From positions 664,001-728,000 of the forward strand of contig NZ_CP048209.1 in assembly GCF_010119935.1 (NCBI RefSeq): a DNA stretch of 64,000 nucleotides. Direction: 5' to 3'. Below the pieces are notes generated by a model. That model made no database searches, was not told the DNA's origin, and was given only the letters and a program-made list of their open reading frames with translations. Positions 1 to 10,101 of the stretch are shown here, piece by piece. The stretch comes from Paenibacillus lycopersici. Lineage in GTDB: Bacteria; Bacillota; Bacilli; Paenibacillales; Paenibacillaceae. Every line of letters starts with the position of its first letter. The first letter of the stretch is position 1. Position numbers and translations under genes: made by a program.

Positions 1-538
1 TGGAACGCTCCCCGTCCGCCGCGTCTTCCTCGTCCCAGCCGTCCCGCTCGTCGTTGTCGTAAACGCCGGCGCCAGGCGCTTGCCCCGGGTCCGCGTCGGC
101 GCCGCCGCGCAGCGTTCGCAACGCTTTCCGCGCGCGGGTGTCCAACGCCTCCGCGTCCCAGATCCAGCGCAGCTTGCCGGCCTTGTACGCGGCGAAGCTC
201 GGCATGTATTTGCGCTCCGCGATGCATGATTCGAGCAATGGCGCGATCGCGGCGAGCCGCGCGGCGTCGCCTTCGAACCGCCAGTCGATATGCTTCATCA
301 ATAGGCGGCGGTCCGCGAAGAACGGAATGACCATCTCCGCGGGCAGCACGATAAGCTCGAGTTCGTCCTGCAGCTTCTCGATGTCCAGCTCCGTCCCGTA
401 GAAGGACGGCTCATGCCAGGCGAACAGGCGCTGCTTCACGAACAGCCCGCTCGCGTGAGCGGAAGGGAGGGAGCCGTGTATGAGCGCATCTCCGTGCTCC
501 GTCAGGTTGACCTGGATGTTCAAGGTTTCCATGCTCAC
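1..538 (-). CDS. SNF2-family helicase, N-terminal part (YwqA-like), cut by window edge
   Basis: Only the first ~179 residues are inside the window; the gene runs off the left edge. The GTG start at 538-536 overlaps the TGA stop of the upstream SWIM gene by 4 bp (GTGA); an in-frame ATG at 532-530 is an alternative. The visible protein begins (V)SMETLNIQVNL and carries no helicase motif yet, so the SNF2 call rests on context: in Bacillus, the SWIM protein YwqB is paired with the SNF2 helicase YwqA, whose N-terminus is a non-catalytic region like this. The last visible residues are Asp/Glu/Gly-rich (DNDERDGWDEEDAADGE), typical of a linker. Translational coupling implies co-expression with the SWIM protein. 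Confidence 0.6.
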   Translation of the reverse strand, partial: MSMETLNIQVNLTEHGDALIHGSLPSAHASGLFVKQRLFAWHEPSFYGTELDIEKLQDELELIVLPAEMVIPFFADRRLLMKHIDWRFEGDAARLAAIAPLLESCIAERKYMPSFAAYKAGKLRWIWDAEALDTRARKALRTLRGGADADPGQAPGAGVYDNDERDGWDEEDAADGERS

Positions 539-2271
539 GACAGCAGGCCTCCTTTGCGCAATTCTTCCTGCAGCGCGCGGAGCCTGCTGTTCCGGCCGGC
601 GAAGGCCGCGAAGAACTGCTCCCACCGTTCTTCGCGCTTCAGGCGCGCATACAGCTTGGACAGCCGTTTCAGCAGCTTCGTCGCCGCTTTGTAGCCGTCG
701 CGGTTCTTCTGCAGCACGTAACGTTCCACGGCTTGGTGGTAGAAGGGGAGCAGCAGCTCGGGCGCTTCCTTCTCGATCGGCTTCAGGTCGCCGACCCGGA
801 ACGAGAGCGGCTCTTCGCCGCTGTAGATCTGATAATCGATCCAGCGTTCCCATTTGCCATGGGCCGCGAGCGCTTGTTCATAGATCTTGCGGGAGAACGG
901 CAGCATGGCCGCGAGCGTATCCCACATGGCGGGCTCCGCTTCCGGCAATTGCCCGGCGACGATCGACCAATAGTCCCCGTAAGGGGCCAAGTCGTCGGCG
1001 CGGAAGCCGGTCAGCAGCGGGCCGGTCTCGATCAGCCAGTCGCGCAGCCGCTCCCATTGCCCGGCCCCGTTCAGCGTCTCGAGCAGCGCCGTGAGATGCC
1101 CGGGCTTCAGCAGCAGGCTGCTCCCGCGCTCGCGGAGCAGACGGAACGCTTCCCCGTCGCGCTCCAGGAAGAGCAGCAGCAGGCATTGCGCGATCGTCCA
1201 CGGGAGCGGCGACAAGGCATTGCCCAGCGCCTGCCGCGCCGCTTGCAGCTGCTGCAGCTCTTCCTCGTACAGCGGCTTGCTTCCGGCCGAAGCGGGAGAC
1301 AGCCAGTGCAGCCATAACGACTGATACAGAGGCGCGAAACAATGAAGCGTCTTGTCTTCCGTCAGCATCCGTTCCCGCAGCAGGGCAGCCGTTTCCAGCA
1401 AATGCCGCCAATAGGCGGACGACCCGGAAGCGAGCGCCAGCTTCTCCTCCAGCAGCTGCCGCGTCTGCGCGACCAGCCCGTCCAGCGCCTGCTGCGCATG
1501 GAAGCCCATGAAGAGCCCGGACTGCCGCCAGTCGGCTTGGGCCGGCTTGACCATCTGCTCCAGCACGAACAGCGACGCATGGAGGTTGAACAGCTGCTCC
1601 AGCGCATAGGGCAGCTCGGGCCTCATCGCCTGCAGCTCGTCCAACAGGGCGCCGGCTTCCTGCGCGGTCCGGACGTGCATATGAAGCGGCCCTTTGCGCA
1701 GAAGGAAGCGTTCATGCCACTGCGCCACGGACAGCTCCGTCAGCTCCTGCTCGGTCAGCGTCGGCCGGGGCCGGGGGCTGACGGCACCTCCCGAACGAAG
1801 CGCCGGTCTGCCCGCATTCGGCTGCTCCCCGCCGCGTTCGGCTCCCGTGCGAGCCGCACTCGCGCCTGCCGAGGGGCCAGGCCTGCCCGTACCCGAACCT
1901 GCCCCGATCCCGTCGCCGGTCTTGTGCGCAATCTTAACGCCGGCGCGCGCATTGACGATCGCCTGGATCGGCCTGCCGCACTGCTCGGCGTATTGCATGA
2001 GCGCGGCGATCAAATGCGAGCAGCCCCGTTCGAGCGAACAATCGCATGTACTGCCGGCGATATAGCCCAGATCGATGGCGGCCTCGTGCATCCGGGTGTC
2101 TTTCACGCGCGCATCCACATGAACGCCGTCGTCCCGAAGCGCCAGCGACTCCACGCGCCCCTGCTTGTAATATTGAAAACCGCGCATGCGCGTCAGTTCG
2201 TCGAAATGCGCGGCGACGCCTTCAAGCAGCCTCCGCCACGCCGTATCGTCTATCGTAAAATCCGTATCCAT
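535..2271 (-). CDS. SWIM zinc finger protein (YwqB-like)
   Basis: 578-aa cytoplasmic protein. A SWIM finger (CxC...CxH) is visible near residue 75 as CDCSLERGCSH; this module binds zinc and is thought to mediate nucleic-acid or protein contacts. It is followed by a Gly/Ala/Arg-rich linker and a long helical region rich in Leu and Gln. The start is the ATG at 2271, preceded by GGGAG at a 10-nt distance; a longer reading frame opens 16 codons upstream without a ribosome site. It is directly coupled to the SNF2 gene on its left, the arrangement of ywqB/ywqA. The probable role is as partner of the helicase in DNA metabolism, but the precise function is not established. Confidence 0.8.
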   Translation of the reverse strand: MDTDFTIDDTAWRRLLEGVAAHFDELTRMRGFQYYKQGRVESLALRDDGVHVDARVKDTRMHEAAIDLGYIAGSTCDCSLERGCSHLIAALMQYAEQCGRPIQAIVNARAGVKIAHKTGDGIGAGSGTGRPGPSAGASAARTGAERGGEQPNAGRPALRSGGAVSPRPRPTLTEQELTELSVAQWHERFLLRKGPLHMHVRTAQEAGALLDELQAMRPELPYALEQLFNLHASLFVLEQMVKPAQADWRQSGLFMGFHAQQALDGLVAQTRQLLEEKLALASGSSAYWRHLLETAALLRERMLTEDKTLHCFAPLYQSLWLHWLSPASAGSKPLYEEELQQLQAARQALGNALSPLPWTIAQCLLLLFLERDGEAFRLLRERGSSLLLKPGHLTALLETLNGAGQWERLRDWLIETGPLLTGFRADDLAPYGDYWSIVAGQLPEAEPAMWDTLAAMLPFSRKIYEQALAAHGKWERWIDYQIYSGEEPLSFRVGDLKPIEKEAPELLLPFYHQAVERYVLQKNRDGYKAATKLLKRLSKLYARLKREERWEQFFAAFAGRNSRLRALQEELRKGGLLS

Positions 2272-2520
2272 GTTCGGCAAACTCCCTATTCCGCGATCGG
2301 ACGGTTTTATATGTTGCATCCGCAGCGCTCGTATGCTGCGATCATCCCGATATCGCTCTCTATTATACCAGTTCTTGCAGCCGCCCGGCCCGAACGCAGT
2401 CCTAATTTTCGGCTCGGACGACGCATTGCGCGGGATAAGATTACACCGTTCGCCAATAGGGGAAAATGCAAGTATACATGGCAGAGGCAGCCGCCTTCGC
2501 CGCCCGGGAGGATTGCATGC

Positions 2521-3822
2521 ATGGACAAGCTATTCAAGCTGCAAGACAGAGGCACGACCGTCGGAACGGAAGTGATGGCCGGCATTACGACATTTCTGAC
2601 GATGGTGTACATCGTCATCGTGAACCCGGGCATTCTGAGCAAGACGGGCATGGACTTCCACGGCGTCTTCATCGCGACCGTGCTGGCCAGCATCGTCGCC
2701 ACGCTCATCATGGGGCTGTTCGCCAACTATCCGATCGTGCTTGCGCCGGGCATGGGGCTCAATGCGTACTTCGCCTTCACCGTCGTTTCCCCGGACGACG
2801 GGGTCACGTGGCAGATCGCGCTCGGCGCCGTGTTCGCCGCCGGCGTGATCTTCATTCTGCTGTCGCTGACGTCGTTCCGTTACATGCTGCTGGACGCCAT
2901 ACCGTCCAGCCTGAAGCATGCCATCACGGCGGGCATCGGACTGTTCATCACGTTCATCGGCCTGCAAAATGCCGGCGTTGTCGTCGATTCCCCCTCGACG
3001 CTGCTGACGCTCGGCGATCTGACCAAGCCGATGACGGCGCTGACGCTCGTCGGTCTCGTCGTCTCGCTTATCCTGATGGCGTACCGGGTACGGGGTTACC
3101 TGTTCATCGGGATACTCGTCACCGCGGTCATCGCGCTGCTGATGGGACAGATGGAGCTGCCTCCGAGCCTCGTCGCCATGCCGGGCGGCCTGGATGCGAC
3201 GGCGCTGCAGCTGAACATCGGGGGCGTGTTCGAGCATGGCCTGTACGCCGTCGTCTTTACTTTCCTGCTCATTACGCTGTTCGATACGACGGGCACCATG
3301 CTCGGGGTCGCGGAGCAGGCGGGGCTGCTGAAGGACGGCAAGTTTCCGCGTTCCCAGGGAGCGCTGCTGGCGGATGCGGCCGGCACGTCCGCCGGCGCGC
3401 TGCTCGGCACGAGCCCGACGTCGGCGTACATCGAATCGACCGCAGGCGTTGCCGCCGGCGGACGAACGGGGCTGACGGCGGTCGTCGTCTGCGTGCTGCT
3501 GGCGCTGACGCTGTTCTTCTCGCCCGTTATCGCCATGCTCGCGGGCATGCCCGCCATCACGGCGCCGGCGCTCATTATCGTCGGCTTTCTGATGCTGGAC
3601 GTGCTGCGGCGGATCGAGTGGAACGAGCTGGAGGAAGCTTTTCCGGCCTTCCTGATCGTCGTGCTCATGCCCTTGACGTACAGTATCGCGACGGGCATCG
3701 GCGTCGGGTTCATCGCCTATCCGCTGCTTAAGCTGGCCCGGGGCCGAGGCGGGGACGTGCATCCGGTATTCTACGTGTTCGCGGTGCTCTTCTTCATCCA
3801 GATCGTGTTCTTCAGCCACTGA
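2521..3822 (+). CDS. NCS2-family purine permease (AzgA/PbuG/PbuO type)
   Basis: 433-aa polytopic membrane protein, imports purine bases (adenine, guanine or hypoxanthine) with a cation. The AzgA-like signatures are the N-terminal TEVMAGITTFLTMVYIV block (residues ~15-32), APGMGLNAYF near 76, and LFDTTGTMLGVAEQAG near 257. Length matches the family. The frame is open far upstream because of high GC, but the start at 2521 has GGGAGGA eight bases before it and matches the family N-terminus. It stands alone, convergent to nothing and divergent from the SWIM gene. I looked for a purine riboswitch in 2320-2520 and did not see one. Exact base specificity cannot be read from the sequence. Confidence 0.88.
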   Translation: MDKLFKLQDRGTTVGTEVMAGITTFLTMVYIVIVNPGILSKTGMDFHGVFIATVLASIVATLIMGLFANYPIVLAPGMGLNAYFAFTVVSPDDGVTWQIALGAVFAAGVIFILLSLTSFRYMLLDAIPSSLKHAITAGIGLFITFIGLQNAGVVVDSPSTLLTLGDLTKPMTALTLVGLVVSLILMAYRVRGYLFIGILVTAVIALLMGQMELPPSLVAMPGGLDATALQLNIGGVFEHGLYAVVFTFLLITLFDTTGTMLGVAEQAGLLKDGKFPRSQGALLADAAGTSAGALLGTSPTSAYIESTAGVAAGGRTGLTAVVVCVLLALTLFFSPVIAMLAGMPAITAPALIIVGFLMLDVLRRIEWNELEEAFPAFLIVVLMPLTYSIATGIGVGFIAYPLLKLARGRGGDVHPVFYVFAVLFFIQIVFFSH

Positions 3823-3935
3823 AGCGGTCGATGAAATTCGGCTGGCATAGAGGGTTTTGCGGCCCGCTCGTCGAAACCGTGAAAACCCGTTCTTCGCGAA
3901 CGGAGTCAGAATGACGATTAGAAGAGGGTGCAGTT

Positions 3936-4619
3936 ATGGCCAAGCAAAAATTTTATGTCGTCTGGGTCGGCCGCCAGCCGGGCGTGTATGCGAGCTGGTC
4001 CGAATGCCAGGAGCAGATCAATAAGTTCGACGATGCCAAATTCAAATCGTACGAAAGCCGGGCCGAGGCGGAAGAAGCCTATCGGGGCGGCTGGAAGAAG
4101 TATTGGGGCCAAGGCGCAGGCAGAGCCAAGAGCGCTTCGGGCGCAGGAGCCGCGAAGAGCGGAGGCGGCCAATTCCGCCGCAAGCCGGCGGCGTCCGGGG
4201 ACGAGCCGGGAGAGATCGACTACGACAGCATTTCCGTCGACGTCGGCACGAGCGGCAACCCGGGTCCGGTGGAATACAAGGGCGTGGACACGCGGACGGG
4301 GGAAGTGATTTTCGCGGTCGGGCCGGTGAAGAAGGGGACGAACAACCTCGGGGAGTTCCTCGCCATCGTGCACGCGCTCGCGTTGCTGAAGCAGCAGGGC
4401 AGCAGCAAGACGGTGTACAGCGATTCCATGAACGCGCTGAAATGGGTCAAGCAGAAGAACGTCTCCACCACGCTGCCGCGCGACGCATCGACCGCCGAGA
4501 TCTGGGACATGGTCGACCGCGCGGTCCGCTGGCTGCAGACGAACGCCTACAGCAACAAGGTGCTGAAGTGGCAGACGAAGCAGTGGGGCGAGATCAAAGC
4601 GGACTACGGACGAAAATAA
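3936..4619 (+). CDS. rnhA: RNase HI with N-terminal viroplasmin domain
   Basis: 227-aa enzyme that cuts RNA in RNA-DNA hybrids. Residues 1-60 (KFYVVWVGRQPGVY...W) are a caulimovirus viroplasmin / hybrid-binding domain; residues ~95-227 are the RNase H fold, with SVDVG (first catalytic Asp), NNLGEFLAIVHAL (catalytic Glu), YSDS (catalytic Asp) and the C-terminal KADYGRK (last catalytic Asp). The order and the C-terminus closely resemble Bacillus halodurans RNase HI as I remember it. The linker (100-130 aa region) is Gly/Ala/Ser-rich. All four DEDD residues are present, so it should be active. Single-gene unit. Confidence 0.93.
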   Translation: MAKQKFYVVWVGRQPGVYASWSECQEQINKFDDAKFKSYESRAEAEEAYRGGWKKYWGQGAGRAKSASGAGAAKSGGGQFRRKPAASGDEPGEIDYDSISVDVGTSGNPGPVEYKGVDTRTGEVIFAVGPVKKGTNNLGEFLAIVHALALLKQQGSSKTVYSDSMNALKWVKQKNVSTTLPRDASTAEIWDMVDRAVRWLQTNAYSNKVLKWQTKQWGEIKADYGRK

Positions 4620-4935
4620 CATGCGCGAGGCTGGGACGGCCGGGCGGAACGAAACGTACGCCTCTTAAACGGCTTGTAAAGAACGCTTCCGGCAAGTCTG
4701 CGAACCTTACGCATGCTAATGAAGGATCAACGGCTCAATTGGGAGACGGATCGGCTCAATAGCGCCGCTAGGATTCGTTGCGCTGCAGAAAGCCGGGGAA
4801 TGGGGACGAATAGCGTGAATAGGGTTCGTCCCGGGAGCGCGCGGGGCGGACGGTTCCAATGCACGGCATGCTCATGCGCAGCGTATTCCCGCGCAGCGTG
4901 ATTCTTACGTACATTCCATGGAAAGGGGGATCCCC
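4620..4935. other. Intergenic region without recognised feature
   Basis: About 316 bp between the RNase HI gene and the thioredoxin-like gene. I see no reading frame with a ribosome site, no strong hairpin and no repeat. It presumably holds the promoter of the downstream gene, but no convincing -35/-10 pair stands out. Confidence 0.5.
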
Positions 4936-5250
4936 ATGCCGCTTGAGGAATTAACGGAGCGGGAGTGGCTGGCGAAGGACAAGGCTCCCCGCGAGGCGGT
5001 GTTCTTCTACACGCCGCTGTGCGGCACCTGCAAGGTTGCGCTGCGCATGCTGGAGATCGCCGAAGCCGCCGGCGCCGCGCTGCCGATCGCGAAGATCAAC
5101 ATCAATTTCGCGCCCGCCTTCCGGGACGGCTGGCGGATCGCCAGCGTGCCGGCGCTCGTGCTCGTGCAGGACGGCGTGCCGGTGCGGACCGAATACGCCA
5201 TGCAGTCGGTGGACGCGCTCTACGCGCTGCTGAAGACGTTCTCCCCGTAG
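4936..5250 (+). CDS. Thioredoxin-like protein
   Basis: 104-aa cytoplasmic thioredoxin-fold protein. The redox motif CGTC sits near residue 32 in FFYTPLCGTCK, and the cis-Pro region is SVPALVLVQDG near residue 77, both hallmarks of the fold. It should carry out thiol-disulphide exchange; CGTC rather than CGPC suggests a YtpP/YusE-type thioredoxin-like protein rather than the main TrxA. The start chosen is the ATG at 4936, preceded by GAAAGGGGG; an upstream ATG at 4918 lacks a site. It is monocistronic with its own terminator overlapping the stop codon. Confidence 0.85.
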   Translation: MPLEELTEREWLAKDKAPREAVFFYTPLCGTCKVALRMLEIAEAAGAALPIAKININFAPAFRDGWRIASVPALVLVQDGVPVRTEYAMQSVDALYALLKTFSP

Positions 5251-5271
5251 TGGCGGGGAGGGCGTTTTTTT
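5241..5271 (+). terminator. Rho-independent terminator after thioredoxin-like gene
   Basis: CTCCCCG stem, loop TAGTGG, CGGGGAG stem, then GGCGTTTTTTT. The left arm overlaps the last codons and stop of the gene. Confidence 0.85.
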
Positions 5272-5541
5272 GCTGCCTATGTCCGTGCCTGGGTTAGCCC
5301 GCAATTCAAGACAGGAGCAGCGTTTACTCGCTTTTTTATAAGTTGTTCTGATCGGCATTGCATGCCGTCTCCGGTTTCTTCTGACAATCTTCACCGCTAT
5401 ATTCCGGCGGCTCGGCTCGCTTCTGCGGTTTTCATGTCCTTTCATGCGAAAAGTCGTTGACAGGCTGTCCAAGGCGGGATAGCATAAGTCCCATATTCAC
5501 CCATTAAAGCGATTTCAATCACCTTCAAAGGAGAGGGCACG

Positions 5542-6624
5542 ATGTTTGAATTCAATGGCTTAGATATGCATATGGGCAATTTGGCGAGACTGTCGAACGC
5601 GAAGAGCCGTTCGATCAGCGCGGAGAATTTCACGGGCGAACCGGGCAAAGGCGGCATGGCGACCGAAGGGACGGGCGCGAACTGCGCGCGCGACTTGGGT
5701 ATCGGCTGGAAGGTGTCGCCTTCCGTAGCCATCGAGGCAGGCAAGACGTTCACGATGGGCGAAATCGACGGGCCGGGCGCCATTCAGCATATTTGGATGA
5801 CGACGGCGCCGAACATCTGGCGGACGATGATTCTGCGCATTTACTGGGATGGCGAGGATACGCCGTCCGTCGAAGCGCCGATCGGCGACTTCTTCTGCAA
5901 CGGCTGGACGGAGCGGGTCAACGTCAACTCCTTCCCGGTGGCCGTCAATCCGGCCGGCGGCATGAACTGCTACTGGCAGATGCCGTTCCGCAAGTCGGCT
6001 CGCTTCACGATGGAGAACACGGGCACGGAGACGGCGGTGCTGTATTACCAAATCGACTACGCGCTGACGGAGGTTCCATCCGACATGGCGTATTTCCATG
6101 CGCAGTGGCGCAGAAGCAATCCGGTGCCGTATAAAGACGTGCATACGCTCATCGACGGCGTTCAGGGCAAAGGCCACTACGTCGGCTGCTACCTGGCATG
6201 GCAGGTGAACAATACCGGCTGGTGGGGCGAGGGCGAAATCAAATTCTTCATGGACGACGACAAGGAATTCCCGACGATCTGCGGCACGGGCACGGAGGAT
6301 TACTTCGGCGGCGCCTGGAACTGGGAGCATCCGAGAGGCGAATACGGCACGTACTCCACGCCGTTCCTCGGCATGCATCAGGTCATCAAGCCGGACGGGC
6401 TGTACCGCAGCCAGACGCGCTTCGGCATGTACCGCTGGCATGTGCAGGATCCGATCCGTTTCGAGTCCGGCCTGCGCGTGACGATCCAGGATCTCGGCTG
6501 GCGCTCCGGCGGACGGTACTTGCCGCAGCAGAGCGACATCGCGTCGACGGTGTTCTGGTACCAGTCGGAGCCGCATGCCGCGTTCCCGGAACTGCCGGGC
6601 AATGACGAGCGCGAGGTTATTTAA
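5542..6624 (+). CDS. DUF2961 / GH172 glycoside hydrolase-like enzyme
   Basis: 360-aa protein without signal peptide. It matches the DUF2961 family (GH172, which includes alpha-fructofuranosidase/difructose anhydride synthase and related furanosidases): ARLSNAKSRSISAENFTGEPGKGG at the N-terminus, GPGAIQHIWMT near 80, GDFFCNGW near 116, and GTGTEDYFGGAWNW near 250. Acidic residues in the GTEDYFGGAW block are in the region that holds catalytic carboxylates in GH172. AAAGGAGAGG precedes the ATG. The gene is alone, with a strong terminator. Substrate is unknown; a fructo- or arabinofuranoside is a reasonable guess. Confidence 0.85.
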   Translation: MFEFNGLDMHMGNLARLSNAKSRSISAENFTGEPGKGGMATEGTGANCARDLGIGWKVSPSVAIEAGKTFTMGEIDGPGAIQHIWMTTAPNIWRTMILRIYWDGEDTPSVEAPIGDFFCNGWTERVNVNSFPVAVNPAGGMNCYWQMPFRKSARFTMENTGTETAVLYYQIDYALTEVPSDMAYFHAQWRRSNPVPYKDVHTLIDGVQGKGHYVGCYLAWQVNNTGWWGEGEIKFFMDDDKEFPTICGTGTEDYFGGAWNWEHPRGEYGTYSTPFLGMHQVIKPDGLYRSQTRFGMYRWHVQDPIRFESGLRVTIQDLGWRSGGRYLPQQSDIASTVFWYQSEPHAAFPELPGNDEREVI

Positions 6625-6638
6625 TAGCGACGAGCAGG

Positions 6639-6666
6639 AGCCGGCTTCGAGAGAAGCCGGCTTTTT
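6639..6666 (+). terminator. Rho-independent terminator after GH172 gene
   Basis: AGCCGGCTTC stem, GAGA loop, GAAGCCGGCT stem followed by TTTT. Ends the transcript of the single-gene unit. Confidence 0.88.
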
Positions 6667-6788
6667 GCGCGGCCGTTCGTCGGGATACGGGCCGCGCATT
6701 CGTTGGCGTCTGGGGACAATTACCTTTTGGCATAACGAAATGGTATGATGGGTGCATCAAATTACGGGTCATGCAGGAGATGATGAAG

Positions 6789-8078
6789 GTGGCAAAGTCT
6801 TGGCGCAGACGCTCGCCGATGTTGAAATGGCTGGTCTTGACGGCCGTGTACGCCATACTGGCGGCGGTGTACGTCTGGTACACCTCGCCGAACGACGTGC
6901 CGGCCGCTTACAAGGGCACGCCGGCCGATCCCGCGACGTACTTCTCGCCGCAGCAGCTGAAGGACAGCGAGGTGGTCAACCCGATCCGCAACTGGATCTT
7001 CTTCGCCAGCATACCGTGGGAATGGCTGATCTACTTGTTCCTGCTGTCCGGCGGGCTGGCCCGGAACTGGCGCGATGCGCTGGAGCGGAGCGGACTGCCG
7101 CTCGTGCTGCGGTTCCCGCTGTTCGTGCTGTTCGTGGATCTGGCGTCGTTCGTGCTATACTTGCCTTTGCGGATTTTCAGCTACGGGCTGTCCAGGCATT
7201 ACGGCATTACGACGCAGCCGGCGGCGAGCTGGATCCGGGACAAGCTCGTCTCGTTCGGGATCGGGTACGTGACGATGCTCGCGGTATCCGCGGTCGCCTT
7301 CTGGGTCCTGTCGCGGCGCGGCCGCTGGTGGCTGAAGCTGTGGCTGATCTCGGTGCCGTTCACCGTGTTCATGATGTACGTCGAGCCGGTCGTTATCGAC
7401 CCGTTGTATAATCGGTTCACGCGCCTGTCCGATCCGCAGCTGGAGGCCAAAATTCTGGCTCTCGCCGACAAGGCGGATATTCCCGCGGATCGGGTGTACG
7501 AGGTCGACATGTCGAAGAAAACGAATGCCGTCAACGCTTACGTCACGGGCATCGGACCGTCTCTGCGCATCGTGCTGTGGGATACGACGCTCAAGCAGCT
7601 GACGGAGCCTGAAATTCTGTTCATCATGGCGCATGAGATGGGGCATTACGCCATGCATCATCTGGAGTGGAGCGCGGTCGGCGCGGTCGGCTCCTCGCTC
7701 GCCGTCATTTTCATCGGCGGCTGGATCTATGTCTGGAGCATCCGCCGCTGGGGCGACGACTGGGGGATCCGCGGCCGTTCCGACATGGCGGGGCTGCCGC
7801 TCGTGCTGCTCATCCTGGCGGTGCTGTCGTTCGTGTCGCTTCCGGTCAGCAACGCCGTCTCCCGGAACGCGGAGTCCGCGGCGGACGCCTACGGCATGAA
7901 GCTGATGAACAGCGCGGGGGGCGAGGTATCCATGCAGCAGAAGACGGGCGTCGTTACGCTGACGGACGTTAATCCGCCGCTGCTCGTGCACTGGTTCCGC
8001 GACGATCATCCGAGCGATATGGAGCGGATCGTCGCCGCCATGAAATTCGCCAAGTCCCACGGGCAGCCGGGTTCCTAG
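6789..8078 (+). CDS. M48-family zinc metalloprotease (Ste24/CAAX-protease type), membrane
   Basis: 429-aa integral membrane peptidase. The zinc motif HEMGH (HEXXH) lies near residue 281 in LFIMAHEMGHYAMHH; a third ligand Glu is expected in the NAESAADAYG block near 360, as in Ste24-like M48 enzymes. Several hydrophobic segments flank it (residues ~15-35, 75-95, 105-130, 160-180, 200-220, 295-320, 335-355). The likely start is GTG at 6789, nine bases after AGGAG; ATGs at 6771, 6780 and 6783 are in frame but badly placed for that site. Followed one base later by an alpha/beta hydrolase gene, so the two are surely co-transcribed. Likely role: membrane protein quality control. Confidence 0.87.
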   Translation: MAKSWRRRSPMLKWLVLTAVYAILAAVYVWYTSPNDVPAAYKGTPADPATYFSPQQLKDSEVVNPIRNWIFFASIPWEWLIYLFLLSGGLARNWRDALERSGLPLVLRFPLFVLFVDLASFVLYLPLRIFSYGLSRHYGITTQPAASWIRDKLVSFGIGYVTMLAVSAVAFWVLSRRGRWWLKLWLISVPFTVFMMYVEPVVIDPLYNRFTRLSDPQLEAKILALADKADIPADRVYEVDMSKKTNAVNAYVTGIGPSLRIVLWDTTLKQLTEPEILFIMAHEMGHYAMHHLEWSAVGAVGSSLAVIFIGGWIYVWSIRRWGDDWGIRGRSDMAGLPLVLLILAVLSFVSLPVSNAVSRNAESAADAYGMKLMNSAGGEVSMQQKTGVVTLTDVNPPLLVHWFRDDHPSDMERIVAAMKFAKSHGQPGS

Positions 8079-8079
8079 C

Positions 8080-8823
8080 ATGAGGACGGAGCATCGCGAG
8101 CGCCCGAATGTGTCGCTGTACCTGCTTGCGGGTTTGGCGACCGCGCCGTTATTTATGGAAAGCCTTCGCGGCGCGTTGCATGGTATACTGGAGCGAGAAG
8201 GGTTCGGCGTCCGAACGTCGCAGCTGCTGTTCCCTTACGGCGATTGGAGCCGCCGCGCCGTGCCCCAGCTGTGGGAGATCAGCCGCGACATGCGGCTTCG
8301 CCCCGGGCGGTTCGGCCGCTCCGTCGGCGGCCGCCGCGCCCTGGACAGCATCGCCGCCGGCTGGCGCGAGAAGCCGGGCAGCACGGATCGCATCGTGCTG
8401 ATCGGCCACAGCGGCGGCGGCGTCGCGGCCGTCCACGCCGCCTGGCAGCTGCACGACCAGCTCGGCGGTCCGCCGCCTCCGGTCGTCATGATCGGGTCGC
8501 CCCGCTGCCGCATTCCGGAGGAATTGCAGGCATCGGTGCTGTTCGCGTACGCCGGCCCGGCCGCGGAAGCGGCGGCTGCGCCGGGGAAGCCGTCCGACGC
8601 CGTCGCAAGGCTCGGCACGTTCGGCGGCTGGCGCGGCGCGGGCAGGCCCCGGCCGGGCTGGCAGAAGGACAAGCACGCGCCGCATGACATGCGCGGCGTG
8701 CCGATTATCGGGAAGCACGCGGATTATTTTCGCGAACGGGAGCCTTACGTGAACGAACTTGGACTATCGAATCTGCGCTTGACGCTGAGCGTCGTCTGGC
8801 CGTGGTTGAGAGAGAGAATCTAG
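8080..8823 (+). CDS. Alpha/beta-fold hydrolase (lipase/esterase-like), substrate unknown
   Basis: 247-aa protein with a nucleophile elbow GHSGGG near residue 108 (VLIGHSGGGVAAVHAAW), typical of serine alpha/beta hydrolases. A catalytic His could be in PIIGKHADYF near 212; the acid is not obvious. The middle is rich in Pro, Ala and Arg. No signal peptide. Its ATG starts one base after the stop of the M48 protease gene and its stop is 17 bp before the fructokinase gene, so it is in the middle of a three-gene run. Function beyond the fold cannot be stated. Confidence 0.72.
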   Translation: MRTEHRERPNVSLYLLAGLATAPLFMESLRGALHGILEREGFGVRTSQLLFPYGDWSRRAVPQLWEISRDMRLRPGRFGRSVGGRRALDSIAAGWREKPGSTDRIVLIGHSGGGVAAVHAAWQLHDQLGGPPPPVVMIGSPRCRIPEELQASVLFAYAGPAAEAAAAPGKPSDAVARLGTFGGWRGAGRPRPGWQKDKHAPHDMRGVPIIGKHADYFREREPYVNELGLSNLRLTLSVVWPWLRERI

Positions 8824-8840
8824 AGGAGGAAGGGCAAGGC

Positions 8841-9725
<885 letters not shown>

Positions 9726-9740
9726 CGTAAATACTTGCAG

Positions 9741-9783
9741 CCAGTCCGTGCGGAAATCCATTCCTGCGGGCTGGTTTTGTTTT
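9741..9783 (+). terminator. Probable terminator after fructokinase gene
   Basis: Imperfect stem CCAGTCCGTGCGG / CCTGCGGGCTGG followed by TTTTGTTTT. Confidence 0.7.
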
Positions 9784-10101
9784 AAGCGGGGGTGCGCCTG
9801 CCGTTGCGCGGCCGCATCCCATGCAGGGACGGTGACGGCTAGCGCCAATACCGCAGCTTCCAGGGAATCGGCGTTGATACCGCCTGGCTGCCAGGCGCAC
9901 GAAGCCGCTGCCTTCAAGTACTCGCCGTTGCGCAATGGGCCGCTCAATCGGCTGCGCCGTTGCGCACCGTGCTGCATGCGCTGCGAAGCGATCGTTCGAA
10001 GCAATCATTCATAGGGCGAAAGATATTCGTTCATGGGATTCAGGGTTCGCCTCATACAATAAACGGGAACCCGGAGCCTGCATTCGGAAGGGGGAGCCGC
10101 T
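9784..10101. other. Intergenic region, GC-rich, no gene seen
   Basis: About 320 bp before the HAD phosphatase gene. Contains two copies of CGCCGTTGCGCA (9923 and 9956) but no supported reading frame or clear promoter. Confidence 0.4.

Noticed and set aside
2320..2520. Purine riboswitch before the purine permease
   Set aside because: I looked for the conserved junction elements of the G-box and found none.
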